The translations under genes were made by a program, and so were the position numbers. Under the pieces are notes generated by a model. The model ran no database searches. It saw nothing but the letters and a program-made list of their open reading frames with translations, and was not told the DNA's origin. A stretch of DNA of 59,067 nucleotides from NCBI GenBank assembly GCA_031271405.1, contig JAISVT010000035.1, forward strand, positions 1 through 59,067, given 5' to 3'. The stretch's first letter is position 1; each line of letters begins with the position of its first letter. Below, in pieces: positions 44,922 through 54,719 of this stretch. This DNA comes from Candidatus Endomicrobium macrotermitis. GTDB taxonomy: Bacteria; Elusimicrobiota; Endomicrobiia; Endomicrobiales; Endomicrobiaceae.

Positions 44922-45389
44922 TTATATGTCCGCTTCCAAATTTGCTTTTTTTATATTTGACGTTTCTATTTCGACTTCGCCTTTCGTAACGTCGTTGATT
45001 TTTATCTTTCCGTTTTCATACGAATTGAGCCCGCCCAGAAAATTTCTCTGGTTATTTATCGGATCGAATGTGCGGACTTTTATCTTATGCCCGCAGAAGC
45101 GCCTGAAATCTTTTTCGCTTTTCAAGACCCTGTCTATCCCCGGAGAAGAAACCTCCAAAACGTAAGAACCTTTCAAAATGTCGCTTTCGTCCAAAACGAC
45201 TTCGAAAACGCGGCTCGCCCGGGCGCAATCGTCCATATTGACGCCGTTGTCTTTATCTATAAAAACCCGCAAAACCCAATCGCCGTTTTCTTTCATATAC
45301 TGAACGTCGGCTATTTCTATTTTTTCCCTTTCCGCGGCGGGATTTAAAAGATTTTCTATTGCTTTTATAATGCTTTGCGAATCGGCCAT
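44922..45389 (-). CDS. rimP: ribosome maturation factor RimP
   Basis: DWVLRVFIDKDNGVNMDDCARASRVFEVVLDESD...YVLEVSSPGIDR; start trimmed to MADSQ. Confidence 0.92.
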   Translation of the reverse strand: MADSQSIIKAIENLLNPAAEREKIEIADVQYMKENGDWVLRVFIDKDNGVNMDDCARASRVFEVVLDESDILKGSYVLEVSSPGIDRVLKSEKDFRRFCGHKIKVRTFDPINNQRNFLGGLNSYENGKIKINDVTKGEVEIETSNIKKANLEADI

Positions 45390-45412
45390 TGAATATCCTT
45401 CAGTCAAAAATA

Positions 45413-45437
45413 AAAGGCGGCTTTGTAGGCCGCCTTT
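45413..45437 (-). terminator. intrinsic terminator downstream of the giant gene
   Basis: aaaggcggc-tttgtag-gccgccttt with U-rich tract on the minus strand. Confidence 0.8.
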
Positions 45438-45501
45438 CAATTAACTTCCAGATTGTACTATATTTTACGGCAAACTTGCAAGCCGTTTTATGAAGCCCTC
45501 A

Positions 45502-48500
45502 TTATGCCGCTCTCAAAAGCGCGCCGTATACCGACATATCGCCGACAGCACGTATGTCAAGATTTCCGATATTTCTCTTTTGTTCGGCCAAAGGCAGAAG
45601 TTCAAATAAAACGGCTATGACCGCGGCCTTGTCCTGAACAGTTAATCCGTCTGAAGACAAATCCGTATTCCCCAAAACGTTTATCGCAGCCTCTATATCG
45701 TTTAACGAATAAGCTTCTCTTGCCGCGGCAATCCCGGTATTTATAAATTCGTCGTTTGCCCGCGCATTTTCAATGCCGGCTCCGGAGCGTACCAATATTT
45801 CCCTTTCTACAAGCGCTTTCATTAAAACTTCTTTTATATTTTCATCCGCAAAATCTTTGCTTCCCGAATAATCGCCGTACTCTTTCTCCTGCAATATGCC
45901 CGTCAATAAACCTTCGGCTTTTATAACATCCATATTTTTATCGTTCGATATATCCTTTACCAGATTCATTTCTTCGGACAACTCGTCCGATTGTTTATTG
46001 CGTATATTTAAAAGCAGCTCATACAATCTGTCTTTATCTTCTATAACGTTTTCGGCTATGCTTCTTCCTTTTGACACGGCTGACGAAAAAGCATACTCAG
46101 GCGTAATTTCAAAAGATGCCCTCAACGCCGATACCAATAACTGCCACGTTCTGCCGATAACTCCGTCTCCCCCGTTTTTACGGATTTCCACAAGCAAATT
46201 GTACGGCAATTGAACGGACGTAGGATTATTTTTAATTATGCCGGCGACGTCGAATACCGTATTCTCCGCCGGTTCGGCCGCGATTTTAACTATGGTTTTG
46301 GACATGTTGTCTTCGGAAGTGATTTTAGAAACGTCTTTTATCCGGACAATGCCGAGCCTGTCAATTAAAGACTGCCATTGGCCGTACAAAGCCGAACCGG
46401 ATTCGGCATACATTTCCACTGCAAAAGAGGCTCCGAGAGACTGCCTGTTAACGGCGGTTCTTAAATGAGGCAAAGCTTTCATAATGTCATTATTTAATTC
46501 CATACCTGATAAATCCAGCCTTATGCCGTCTATGCGTCCAAAATTTTGAAATTTAGATTCCAAAGCATCCGCAAAAGCGCTCAACTCGTCCGTATCTTTT
46601 GCCTTAAACTGTATCTCAACTCTCATTGCGCGGTCATGAGCATGCCTTAAGAGTGATCTAAACGCGTCGGGATTCGAATCCGTAACCGATAAATCCGCTA
46701 CAAACGTATCCACTCCCTTGTCATATTCATACTGCACGGTTTGAGCGTTTGCCAAACCGGCTATGTCGCCGCTGCCGACTTCTACCGCGACATACTGCCT
46801 GTTAGTACTTCTTTTTTTGATTTCAAGTCTTGCTTTTGCGAGCATCTCGGCAAATAACGATTTAGACTCCCGTCCTGCTCCGATTGTCAGTTTTTCAGTG
46901 CCTTTGCGGCTGAAAATTTCTTCGACGGAAGAAACGTCGATAATGGAACCGTCGGAAATGTCTATGATTTTATTTTGAGAATAGTCCGAGTTTGAAATAT
47001 GCCCTAGCAAAGATTTAAGCTTTTCCGAATCGGACATACTTTCTCCGTCAGCGGAATCGTAATAGCCGTAAACGTTAAGATTTCCTCTGCGTTCTTCCAA
47101 TACGTACGAGAGCTTGCCCGAAGTTTCGCCTCTGGCGGCGGCTTCTTTGAAAAGATATCCCTTTCCGTTAAATACGAGATTGACGGTTATTCCTTTATCC
47201 GCCAGATACCGCGCCAGCCTGATTTTATCTTCATCGCCGGGATTTGCAATTACGGTGTACGAAGTTTTATCGGAAAACGCCAATTTGACGCAGGCTATTT
47301 GCAAAGCGAGGAAAGAATCGAATCCGAAAACGCCGCCTGTGATGTCAGCAACGGCTCTTTTTACGGCCATAACGGAAAGCAAAGCGCCTTTTTCTCGTTC
47401 GGAATATACGCCGGATTCGATATCTCCGTATATTTTCTCGGCAACAGCCGCAAAATCGCCCGTTACTTCGGCCGAATCGAAATATTGCGACAAAGATTTG
47501 GAATCTACCCTCAATCTTAATTCCCGCAATACGGGAATCGCTGCGGAAAAAGAACTTATTTGAGAATCGAATATTCTGTTTAAAAGCCCGAATATCCGCA
47601 CATTGGCGTCTATAAAAGTTTTTTCTTTAAAAGCGGATAACGAATTGAATACATTTCTTCCTTCGAAATCTTTTTCTGCAATTATAAATATATCGTCTTC
47701 TATAGCCGCGACCGTAGTATCAACGCCTATGAAAACATTGTCGATATTTCCGGATGGAAACACTTCGTCCCCCAGAAAAACTATATTATCCGCGGGCACG
47801 CCGGCCTCCAGAGCGTCTTTTATAGGCCTTTGTTTTGTGCCTTCTTCGTTAAGGAAGTCTATGGATCCTCTTCCTCCGATAATCGAAATAATATTATCTC
47901 CGAACCGCTCCCTTATTTTTTCTATATAATAACCGGCGACATATTTGCGTATCACCGAAGGCCTTACCGGCGACATGGTATATTTTCCGGAAAAATCGGT
48001 CGAATATTTCTCCCGCCTGTCAAAAACTTCTTTCTTCAAATAATTGACGTACGCTTCGTCCGCATACGAGGGTTCTGCCTCAGACAAGAGCCTTGCTTCT
48101 TCAAGCAGCGCGATAAAATCAAGTACGTTAAAAAAATCACGCTCGCTTAACTCGTTTTTTGCCTTTAAATATATATCGTCGTATACCGCTTCGGCTTCCG
48201 CCGCCGAACCTGCGGCTATGCGTTCGTACAATTCCTCTATGCTTCCTATCCCTAAAAACCCGGTTATGCGCGCAGCGGCCGAATTCATATCATCAACATT
48301 TATCTTATAAGCGTCCGGAACAAACGATATCAGCTTCAAAGCATCGTCCAAGGTGACTTTATTGTACTTTCCTTTTTCGTATAAATCATAAATTGCTTCG
48401 TATATGCCCTGCAGCCGGGAATACGTCAACCCTGAAATCTTATCCGCTATTTCCGTTATATCCGACACGGCAATTCCTTTTTTCGCAAAAGCATCTATTA

Positions 48501-51500
48501 CTGCTTCTTCCGCGGCACCGCCGGAGAGTCCGTATTTAGCGGGATCGTATCCGTACTGAAAACTTCCGAGCAAAACTTCCATAAATCCGGAAACCGTTAC
48601 GCCGTCTTTAACGCGCACTGTTCCGTTTTCACGGACAAACAAACTCTCCGTTTTATCTATAAAATCCAAAAACTTGTAATAAAAGATCATCTCGCGCTCG
48701 TGTACCGTTTCTTTGATTCCGTCTCTGGTTTGCCCGGTCAAATTATGCGCTCCGGAAACTTTTTCCCAACCGCCTTTTCCGTCGGGAACAACCCTTACCG
48801 AAGATTCGACATAAAATTCGGGTATCAAGCCGGCTATTTCTTCGGGCAGCAATTCCATTTTTTTCTCTACGGCGGAAAGGTTGTTTCCGGTCATCATTAT
48901 AAACCGTATGCCTTTAAGATAAAATTTTATTATTTCACTTTTCATACCGGCCGGAAAATCTTTTTCCCTCTCGGCTAAAGTAGAGTCTATATCCGAAAAG
49001 ACTACGACCGATTTTTGTTTTTCTTCGATTTTTCTGCCGGCATCTTCGGAAATGACAAATTTTCCGGTTCTATCGATAAAAATCCAATCGATTTTATTTC
49101 CTGCATCGTCAAAAAATTCGATTTTGCTTCCGTTTTCCGCTATAGAAGGAACTGCTTTGTATTCCAAAAGATACATAACAGCCGCGCGTTTAACGGCATC
49201 GTCCCAGGCGCCGGCCGGTTCCAAAAAAGCCTTCAGCCGCTTTGAAAACTCCGCCCAGTCTCTTCTTTGTTCGGCCTCATCAAACCGCAAAACCATATCG
49301 CGGAAAACGGATTGCGTATGTTTTACCTTTGCCGTTTTCAAGGCTTCCGATATTTTTTCGCTGTCATACCTTAACTGTATTATGTCCGCGGCTCTCGAAA
49401 CTCTGGACAAAACCGTCTCTGCCCGTACGGAATCATAAATATCTACGATTATAACGCCCTGTCTTTCAAGATATTCTCTGGCCTCGCCGTCAAGAGTATT
49501 GATGCCGAAATACGCGCCGAGTCTTCCGGCAAAAATATCGCGCATTTTAAAATTTTTATGTTCTACTTTAGCGTCTTGAAATTCCGCTTTTTTATCCAAA
49601 TACGCTTTCGTCGCGATATGGTTTATATATACGTTATGAATTTCCGAAAATTTACGCCCCGCAGTTCTTTCTATCGTTTCTATAATTTCCAGAGAAGATA
49701 AACTTCCTGTTTCGGAATCTCTGGTGGGGTTTGATATATATACCGACAGGTTAAAATTCTCAACGGCATTTTTCAGTCCTTCGGCGACTTCTTCTATTTT
49801 TATCTGGCACAAGTAACTGGTATAAAAACTGCTCATTCCTCCAAGGATTACTCTTCCTTTGCTTATAATATCCCTTACCGGGGTTTTTACCGGCAAATCA
49901 TCGTACAGAAATTCCATATCCCCGGCATTGTCTATGCTTTCGGGCTCTACGCCGAGCATACGGGGCATATGCGTAGAATCCTGTTCCGGAAAAATCAGTC
50001 TTCCGGCTGAATCAAAAATTAAGGAAATATTTCCTTCGGGTAAATCCGCCGCGGCTAAAATTTTTCCTTCTTTCAAAAATTCGGCATATTCTTTGGAACC
50101 GGCATAAACGCCTCCGGGATTAATGAATCCCGGCCCGTACCCTAAATTCAGTAATTGAAACCCGATAAGAAGCAGATTTCTGACCGAAGCCGACTCGGTA
50201 TTTATGCCTGCGCCGTCAACGGCCTGGGCAATTTTATTTATCTCCTCCGGCAAAAAAACGGTATCGAATTCTTTTTTAAGGAAATCTCCGTTCGCGTTGT
50301 TAGTAACATCTTCCCTTAATCTTTTTATGCCGGACGACATTGTTTTATATTCTTTCCCTTTATGAAACCTCGCATTTATGAAACTCTTGATAACGTCATG
50401 CAAAGGAGACGCTTTCTGGACAAAACTCGCAGAATCGCCCGGAGGAGCTACGGGTACTCCTATGGCGTTTAAAAACGTTCCTATAAGAATTCCCGAACTT
50501 CCGCCGGAATCTATCGTTCCGTTGCCGGCAAAAATCGAATTGGGATCCAAACCGGTCCATGACGCAAATGACTTTAAAAACTCGGGGTCTATTCCTCCTC
50601 CGGCGACAGTTACGAAATCATAAATATCTTCGTCCGGCTTGTCTTTTCCGGTATCTTTTAAATTTCCCAGCGTTGAAGTAATATCGGCCATAAGATTCTT
50701 CAGCTCGCCGGGAGCTAAATATCCTGTTGCGATATAACTATCATATTTGCCCTTAAACAGCCTCTGGCCGGCAAAAGCCAAAACGAAATCGTTGACCGCG
50801 CGGAAGGAATCTTTTTTTATTTCGCCGGCAAGGATGTCAAGCAGCGGGTTGAACGAAAACAATATGCCCGGAACGGATTCCGTTCCGGCATCGTCCTTCA
50901 ACCCGGTAAGATTTTTAAGAATTTTATTTTTTTCTTTGAGAGTCTTGGCTTCCCAGTTTGCAAGGAGAGCTTTAACATAAACATATCTGTCGGCAACAGG
51001 CGCGTTTTTAAAACTTTCAAAAAATTCGTCCGGCTCAAGCCGCGCAATTCTTTTCTGTTTTACGGACTGCAGAATCTGCCTTACGTTTCTTTCGAGGCTG
51101 AGCGTATCGGTATTTGCGGATTCGGTATTGGCGGACACAAGCATATGTTCCGCTTCGTGCGCTCCGCCTTCGCTTTCAACCGAAGCAAACTCTTCCAAAG
51201 CGGAAATTAACGGATCCTGCAAATCGCCGGCATCGTAAAGTTTGTAATATTCTATAACAGAGGCAGCGGCATGCCTGACCCAGTAAATTCCTTCATACTT
51301 TACGCTTTCGGAAGAGAATACGCTTCCGTTTAATACGCTTAATATATACGCTTTGGCTTTTTCAAACTGCTCCTTATTTTCAAATCTTCTCGCCCTGACG
51401 GCTATTTTCGCTACGGCTTCCATCAATGAAAACTGAAAATACACCGACCTCAGGGAATAATTGCTTGCCGCGCCGTATTTTTTTTCCAAATCTTGAAGAT

Positions 51501-54078
51501 TGCCGGCATTGCCGTTAACCGCCCGCAAATAATTTCTTTTATGCGTTTCCACTCCGATTAACGACGTTCTGATATTCATCAATTTATCCGACAATTCAAT
51601 CAATATGTCCATGTCTTCGCCAAAGCCGTATTTTCCAAGCATATCAACGGCAATTCTTGCGGACTGATATTCCGCCTGAACGGCGTTTTCATCAAGACTG
51701 CCGTCATAAACGCCGACGCCGAAATAATCTTCATAAAATTTTTCGGCTTGTTTCAATAATGAGTTTCTCAAAACTTTTCTGTGTTTTTTTTGCAGTTCAA
51801 AAGAACTTAAAGCGTCAAATAAATTTTTATTGTAATCAAACCTGTAATAATTCCTCGCGGTATCGCCTTTTGACTCGTCAAAATCTTCTTTGTCCGAATC
51901 AAGTCCGTTCGATTTCGCGTATATATCGGTTATCTGTCTTACATAATCTAAGATAAAGCCTTTGCCTTCGGGTTTTGTCAAATAATCTTTTAAGGCCTCC
52001 ATTTGAACCGAAACGATTTCTCCGTTCTGTTCTCTGCGGTAAGTGCCCGGAATGCCTCTGATACCGTCCAATTTTGCCTGCAGCCGCCGTTTTACGGATC
52101 TGTTTTTTATCTTATTTACGGATTTTTGCAAGCCGGAAATATCCGTTTTAGCGGTTTTTCCCGCTCTTTGGGCTTCCCGGACGGCTTTATACGCGGCGGA
52201 AATCTTTCCAAAAGTTCTGTAGGACAACTTTAATTCTTTATTATCGGGGAGTGAATTTCTTTCGGAGGTTATATCTTTATTCTGCGGAACTACTTCCGGT
52301 TCTTCGCCTTCGGCTTTAATTACAAAATCCCCGCCGTTTTGCTCAAAACCGTTTACTTTTTTACCCGTGGCTTCCGAAAGCACTGAGTGCGCCGTTTGCG
52401 GATCGGTTTCAAGCAAAGGATTTAAAACGTCGGCATCCAAAGCCCCTTTTCCGTTGGCGCCCGCAAATATCGAAGGCTTTTGATAAGAGTCAAAAAGCGG
52501 AGCCGTCTGCTCTTTAAAAGATTTTTCATAAAGCTTTTCAGCCGTCGCGGTTTCCTGCGTAATATTGGGCGTTATTACTATGTAATCTATGCCGTTATCC
52601 TGCAAAAGCCTGCTAAAGCCGTGGGTATGGAAACCGCCGGCTACGACGACTTTTACTTCTTTGGCGGTAAAACTTTTTTCGATAACCTTTTCGGAGTGAT
52701 CTATCCCGCTTTTCAGCCTTATTCCCGGTTTTGCTTCTTTCGGCATAACGCCGAACATATTTTTTACAAAATGCCTGTTTCTTTCCGAATTGTCTTTATA
52801 AAAATCGTCAAAAAGATTAAAATACGCCTCTATGTCCATGATATTGTCTATATCCGCGTACTTTCTCCAAAGCAGTTTAAAACGGGGCATATTCACGGCA
52901 AAAAATTCATAATCGTCCGCGGCGAGTTTATTGCTTAAATAATCCTCGATATATCCCATATAGTACTTCAAAAAATATATTTCGCGTTCGAAGACGCTTT
53001 TGGAAAATCTGTAGTTAAGTTCCCAAAGAAGTCTTTTTTCGTCTTTAACAACCGATACCGGATTTAAATTCCGGCTGCGGGAAAGATAATCGAAAAACTC
53101 AATGAGGTTTTTGTGTTTCGACGTAAGCAGGCCGCTGCCTTCGGCAAGAGAAGAAAGATCGCCGTAAAATTCCATTTCTGTTTTTTTATCCGAAAGTTTC
53201 TTCGTAAGATTCGAATAATCCGCGTAAGAAATTTCATTTTTCAGTTCTTTTAAAAGTCCGCTTATATCGTTATTGATCGTGCCTGGTTTTAATCCGGACT
53301 GGATTTCTATAATTTTTATAAAATCGGCAACCGCGCCGTAATCGTTTAGATTGATGCCGGCTTTTCCGGCGGCTTTTGCAAGATAATAAAAATAGGAATA
53401 CCTGCCGATCTCGCCTTTCTTGTTTTTATCTACAATCCTGTTTAGTTTTCTGTTCTCTTTCGTATAATATTTTTCCGCAGTTCTTCCCAATATATAGCGC
53501 ATATGCGGAAGATAGCTTTCGATCTCCGACTTTTTCTTGTATATTTCGTTCAACCTTTTTAAATTGCCGGAATAAATGTCTTCTGTTTCTATTCCCTTAA
53601 GAATGTTTTCCCTGCCGGATTTGACTGAATAATATTCGCCTCCGGTAAGTTTGCCGCTTGCCAGAAGATTGTTTAAAATTTTTTCTTTGGCTTTTTCATC
53701 GCTCAATGACGAAAGCCACTTTGTGCTGACTCCGCCGCAAACGCCTTCTACATATATATTTTCAAGCCCGTACTTTTTGTCGAGTATCGAGAGTATGGAT
53801 TCTATATTCCGCTGCGTTTCTTCGTGGGAATGCAGATCCTGTATATTTATCACTATTTTATCGCTGCCGGTGTAAAGAGCGTCGGTTACGCGGCCTAAAT
53901 TGAAAGGCACAAGATAATTATTACTTACTTTCGGAGAAACTTCCGGAATCGTCTGAACGGCCGAAGGCAAAGCCGCCGCGGAGTTTTGCGCAAAAACCGG
54001 CGGGAATATTAAACAAACGGCCGTAAGCAGAGCCGTGATTTTTTTTGAAGTTAATGCCTGCAAAAGTTTGTTTCTCAT
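45502..54078 (-). CDS. giant (~2,858 aa) secreted multidomain protein: ChaN/Tiki-like N-domain, YvcK/CofD-like domain, HAD-like hydrolase, C-terminal uncharacterised regions
   Basis: signal peptide MRNKLLQALTSKKITALLTAVCLIFPPVFAQ; INIQDLHSHEETQRNIESIL...VVVAGGFHTHGF; TVAGGG..DSGGSSG..PPGDSASFV..GGMSSFYTSYL..; VVVFSDIDSTLAE..NIVFLGDEVFPSGNIDNVFIGVD. Confidence 0.8.
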   Translation of the reverse strand: MRNKLLQALTSKKITALLTAVCLIFPPVFAQNSAAALPSAVQTIPEVSPKVSNNYLVPFNLGRVTDALYTGSDKIVINIQDLHSHEETQRNIESILSILDKKYGLENIYVEGVCGGVSTKWLSSLSDEKAKEKILNNLLASGKLTGGEYYSVKSGRENILKGIETEDIYSGNLKRLNEIYKKKSEIESYLPHMRYILGRTAEKYYTKENRKLNRIVDKNKKGEIGRYSYFYYLAKAAGKAGINLNDYGAVADFIKIIEIQSGLKPGTINNDISGLLKELKNEISYADYSNLTKKLSDKKTEMEFYGDLSSLAEGSGLLTSKHKNLIEFFDYLSRSRNLNPVSVVKDEKRLLWELNYRFSKSVFEREIYFLKYYMGYIEDYLSNKLAADDYEFFAVNMPRFKLLWRKYADIDNIMDIEAYFNLFDDFYKDNSERNRHFVKNMFGVMPKEAKPGIRLKSGIDHSEKVIEKSFTAKEVKVVVAGGFHTHGFSRLLQDNGIDYIVITPNITQETATAEKLYEKSFKEQTAPLFDSYQKPSIFAGANGKGALDADVLNPLLETDPQTAHSVLSEATGKKVNGFEQNGGDFVIKAEGEEPEVVPQNKDITSERNSLPDNKELKLSYRTFGKISAAYKAVREAQRAGKTAKTDISGLQKSVNKIKNRSVKRRLQAKLDGIRGIPGTYRREQNGEIVSVQMEALKDYLTKPEGKGFILDYVRQITDIYAKSNGLDSDKEDFDESKGDTARNYYRFDYNKNLFDALSSFELQKKHRKVLRNSLLKQAEKFYEDYFGVGVYDGSLDENAVQAEYQSARIAVDMLGKYGFGEDMDILIELSDKLMNIRTSLIGVETHKRNYLRAVNGNAGNLQDLEKKYGAASNYSLRSVYFQFSLMEAVAKIAVRARRFENKEQFEKAKAYILSVLNGSVFSSESVKYEGIYWVRHAAASVIEYYKLYDAGDLQDPLISALEEFASVESEGGAHEAEHMLVSANTESANTDTLSLERNVRQILQSVKQKRIARLEPDEFFESFKNAPVADRYVYVKALLANWEAKTLKEKNKILKNLTGLKDDAGTESVPGILFSFNPLLDILAGEIKKDSFRAVNDFVLAFAGQRLFKGKYDSYIATGYLAPGELKNLMADITSTLGNLKDTGKDKPDEDIYDFVTVAGGGIDPEFLKSFASWTGLDPNSIFAGNGTIDSGGSSGILIGTFLNAIGVPVAPPGDSASFVQKASPLHDVIKSFINARFHKGKEYKTMSSGIKRLREDVTNNANGDFLKKEFDTVFLPEEINKIAQAVDGAGINTESASVRNLLLIGFQLLNLGYGPGFINPGGVYAGSKEYAEFLKEGKILAAADLPEGNISLIFDSAGRLIFPEQDSTHMPRMLGVEPESIDNAGDMEFLYDDLPVKTPVRDIISKGRVILGGMSSFYTSYLCQIKIEEVAEGLKNAVENFNLSVYISNPTRDSETGSLSSLEIIETIERTAGRKFSEIHNVYINHIATKAYLDKKAEFQDAKVEHKNFKMRDIFAGRLGAYFGINTLDGEAREYLERQGVIIVDIYDSVRAETVLSRVSRAADIIQLRYDSEKISEALKTAKVKHTQSVFRDMVLRFDEAEQRRDWAEFSKRLKAFLEPAGAWDDAVKRAAVMYLLEYKAVPSIAENGSKIEFFDDAGNKIDWIFIDRTGKFVISEDAGRKIEEKQKSVVVFSDIDSTLAEREKDFPAGMKSEIIKFYLKGIRFIMMTGNNLSAVEKKMELLPEEIAGLIPEFYVESSVRVVPDGKGGWEKVSGAHNLTGQTRDGIKETVHEREMIFYYKFLDFIDKTESLFVRENGTVRVKDGVTVSGFMEVLLGSFQYGYDPAKYGLSGGAAEEAVIDAFAKKGIAVSDITEIADKISGLTYSRLQGIYEAIYDLYEKGKYNKVTLDDALKLISFVPDAYKINVDDMNSAAARITGFLGIGSIEELYERIAAGSAAEAEAVYDDIYLKAKNELSERDFFNVLDFIALLEEARLLSEAEPSYADEAYVNYLKKEVFDRREKYSTDFSGKYTMSPVRPSVIRKYVAGYYIEKIRERFGDNIISIIGGRGSIDFLNEEGTKQRPIKDALEAGVPADNIVFLGDEVFPSGNIDNVFIGVDTTVAAIEDDIFIIAEKDFEGRNVFNSLSAFKEKTFIDANVRIFGLLNRIFDSQISSFSAAIPVLRELRLRVDSKSLSQYFDSAEVTGDFAAVAEKIYGDIESGVYSEREKGALLSVMAVKRAVADITGGVFGFDSFLALQIACVKLAFSDKTSYTVIANPGDEDKIRLARYLADKGITVNLVFNGKGYLFKEAAARGETSGKLSYVLEERRGNLNVYGYYDSADGESMSDSEKLKSLLGHISNSDYSQNKIIDISDGSIIDVSSVEEIFSRKGTEKLTIGAGRESKSLFAEMLAKARLEIKKRSTNRQYVAVEVGSGDIAGLANAQTVQYEYDKGVDTFVADLSVTDSNPDAFRSLLRHAHDRAMRVEIQFKAKDTDELSAFADALESKFQNFGRIDGIRLDLSGMELNNDIMKALPHLRTAVNRQSLGASFAVEMYAESGSALYGQWQSLIDRLGIVRIKDVSKITSEDNMSKTIVKIAAEPAENTVFDVAGIIKNNPTSVQLPYNLLVEIRKNGGDGVIGRTWQLLVSALRASFEITPEYAFSSAVSKGRSIAENVIEDKDRLYELLLNIRNKQSDELSEEMNLVKDISNDKNMDVIKAEGLLTGILQEKEYGDYSGSKDFADENIKEVLMKALVEREILVRSGAGIENARANDEFINTGIAAAREAYSLNDIEAAINVLGNTDLSSDGLTVQDKAAVIAVLFELLPLAEQKRNIGNLDIRAVGDMSVYGALLRAA

Positions 54079-54091
54079 AATTGCACCTGAA

Positions 54092-54127
54092 ATAAAAATC
54101 CCGCCCCGCATTTAAGCAGGACGGAAT
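54092..54127 (-). terminator. intrinsic terminator-like hairpin immediately upstream of the giant ORF
   Basis: minus strand: attccgtcctgc-ttaaat-gcggggcgggat-TTTTTATTT (12-bp stem with three G.U pairs). Confidence 0.65.
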
Positions 54128-54642
54128 TTATTTAATTCTCTGTTGTTTCTTAAAATATTATCCTCCGTGTCTCCGCGGGCAAGCGCCATACATCCGCAAA
54201 AACACATTATGATCGGCAGCATAAATATCAGGAAATTTGTAAATTCGAACGGAATATCAAGATAAAACGCATCCGAAGTTTTGGCGCCGACGACAGGCAA
54301 ATGCTGTTTATTTACGGTTTCTCCCCTGACATTTTTTTCAGGCAAGAATGCAAAAACAAGGCGGCCGCCGTCTTCCTTTTCTTCTTTTTTTGCTCCGCCG
54401 CCGTTGTTTTCGTTATGCATATCGCCGTTCAAAGCGGTTTTTAAAATTTTATCCGTAAGGTTTAATGAAATAAAATCGGTTATGAACTTGCAGTAAGAAG
54501 ACACTTCCGAACCGCAGGCGGGATAAAAACTATTATTTTCTTTTAATATAAAAGAAAAAGAACCGGACAGTATCAAAACGGATACTGAAAGCGCGACGAT
54601 TTTTCTGATCGACATAAATATATGCATATCAGACAGTTTCAT
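54112..54642 (-). CDS. hypothetical membrane-associated protein
   Basis: 176 aa, N-terminal and C-terminal hydrophobic segments; directly upstream of the giant gene. Confidence 0.6.
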   Translation of the reverse strand: MKLSDMHIFMSIRKIVALSVSVLILSGSFSFILKENNSFYPACGSEVSSYCKFITDFISLNLTDKILKTALNGDMHNENNGGGAKKEEKEDGGRLVFAFLPEKNVRGETVNKQHLPVVGAKTSDAFYLDIPFEFTNFLIFMLPIIMCFCGCMALARGDTEDNILRNNRELNKFRPA

Positions 54643-54719
54643 GAGAATATTATAGCTTAAAAGACAGGTATTTATAAAATTTGCATGTGAAATTTTTGAA
54701 AACTATTTGAAAATTGAGT

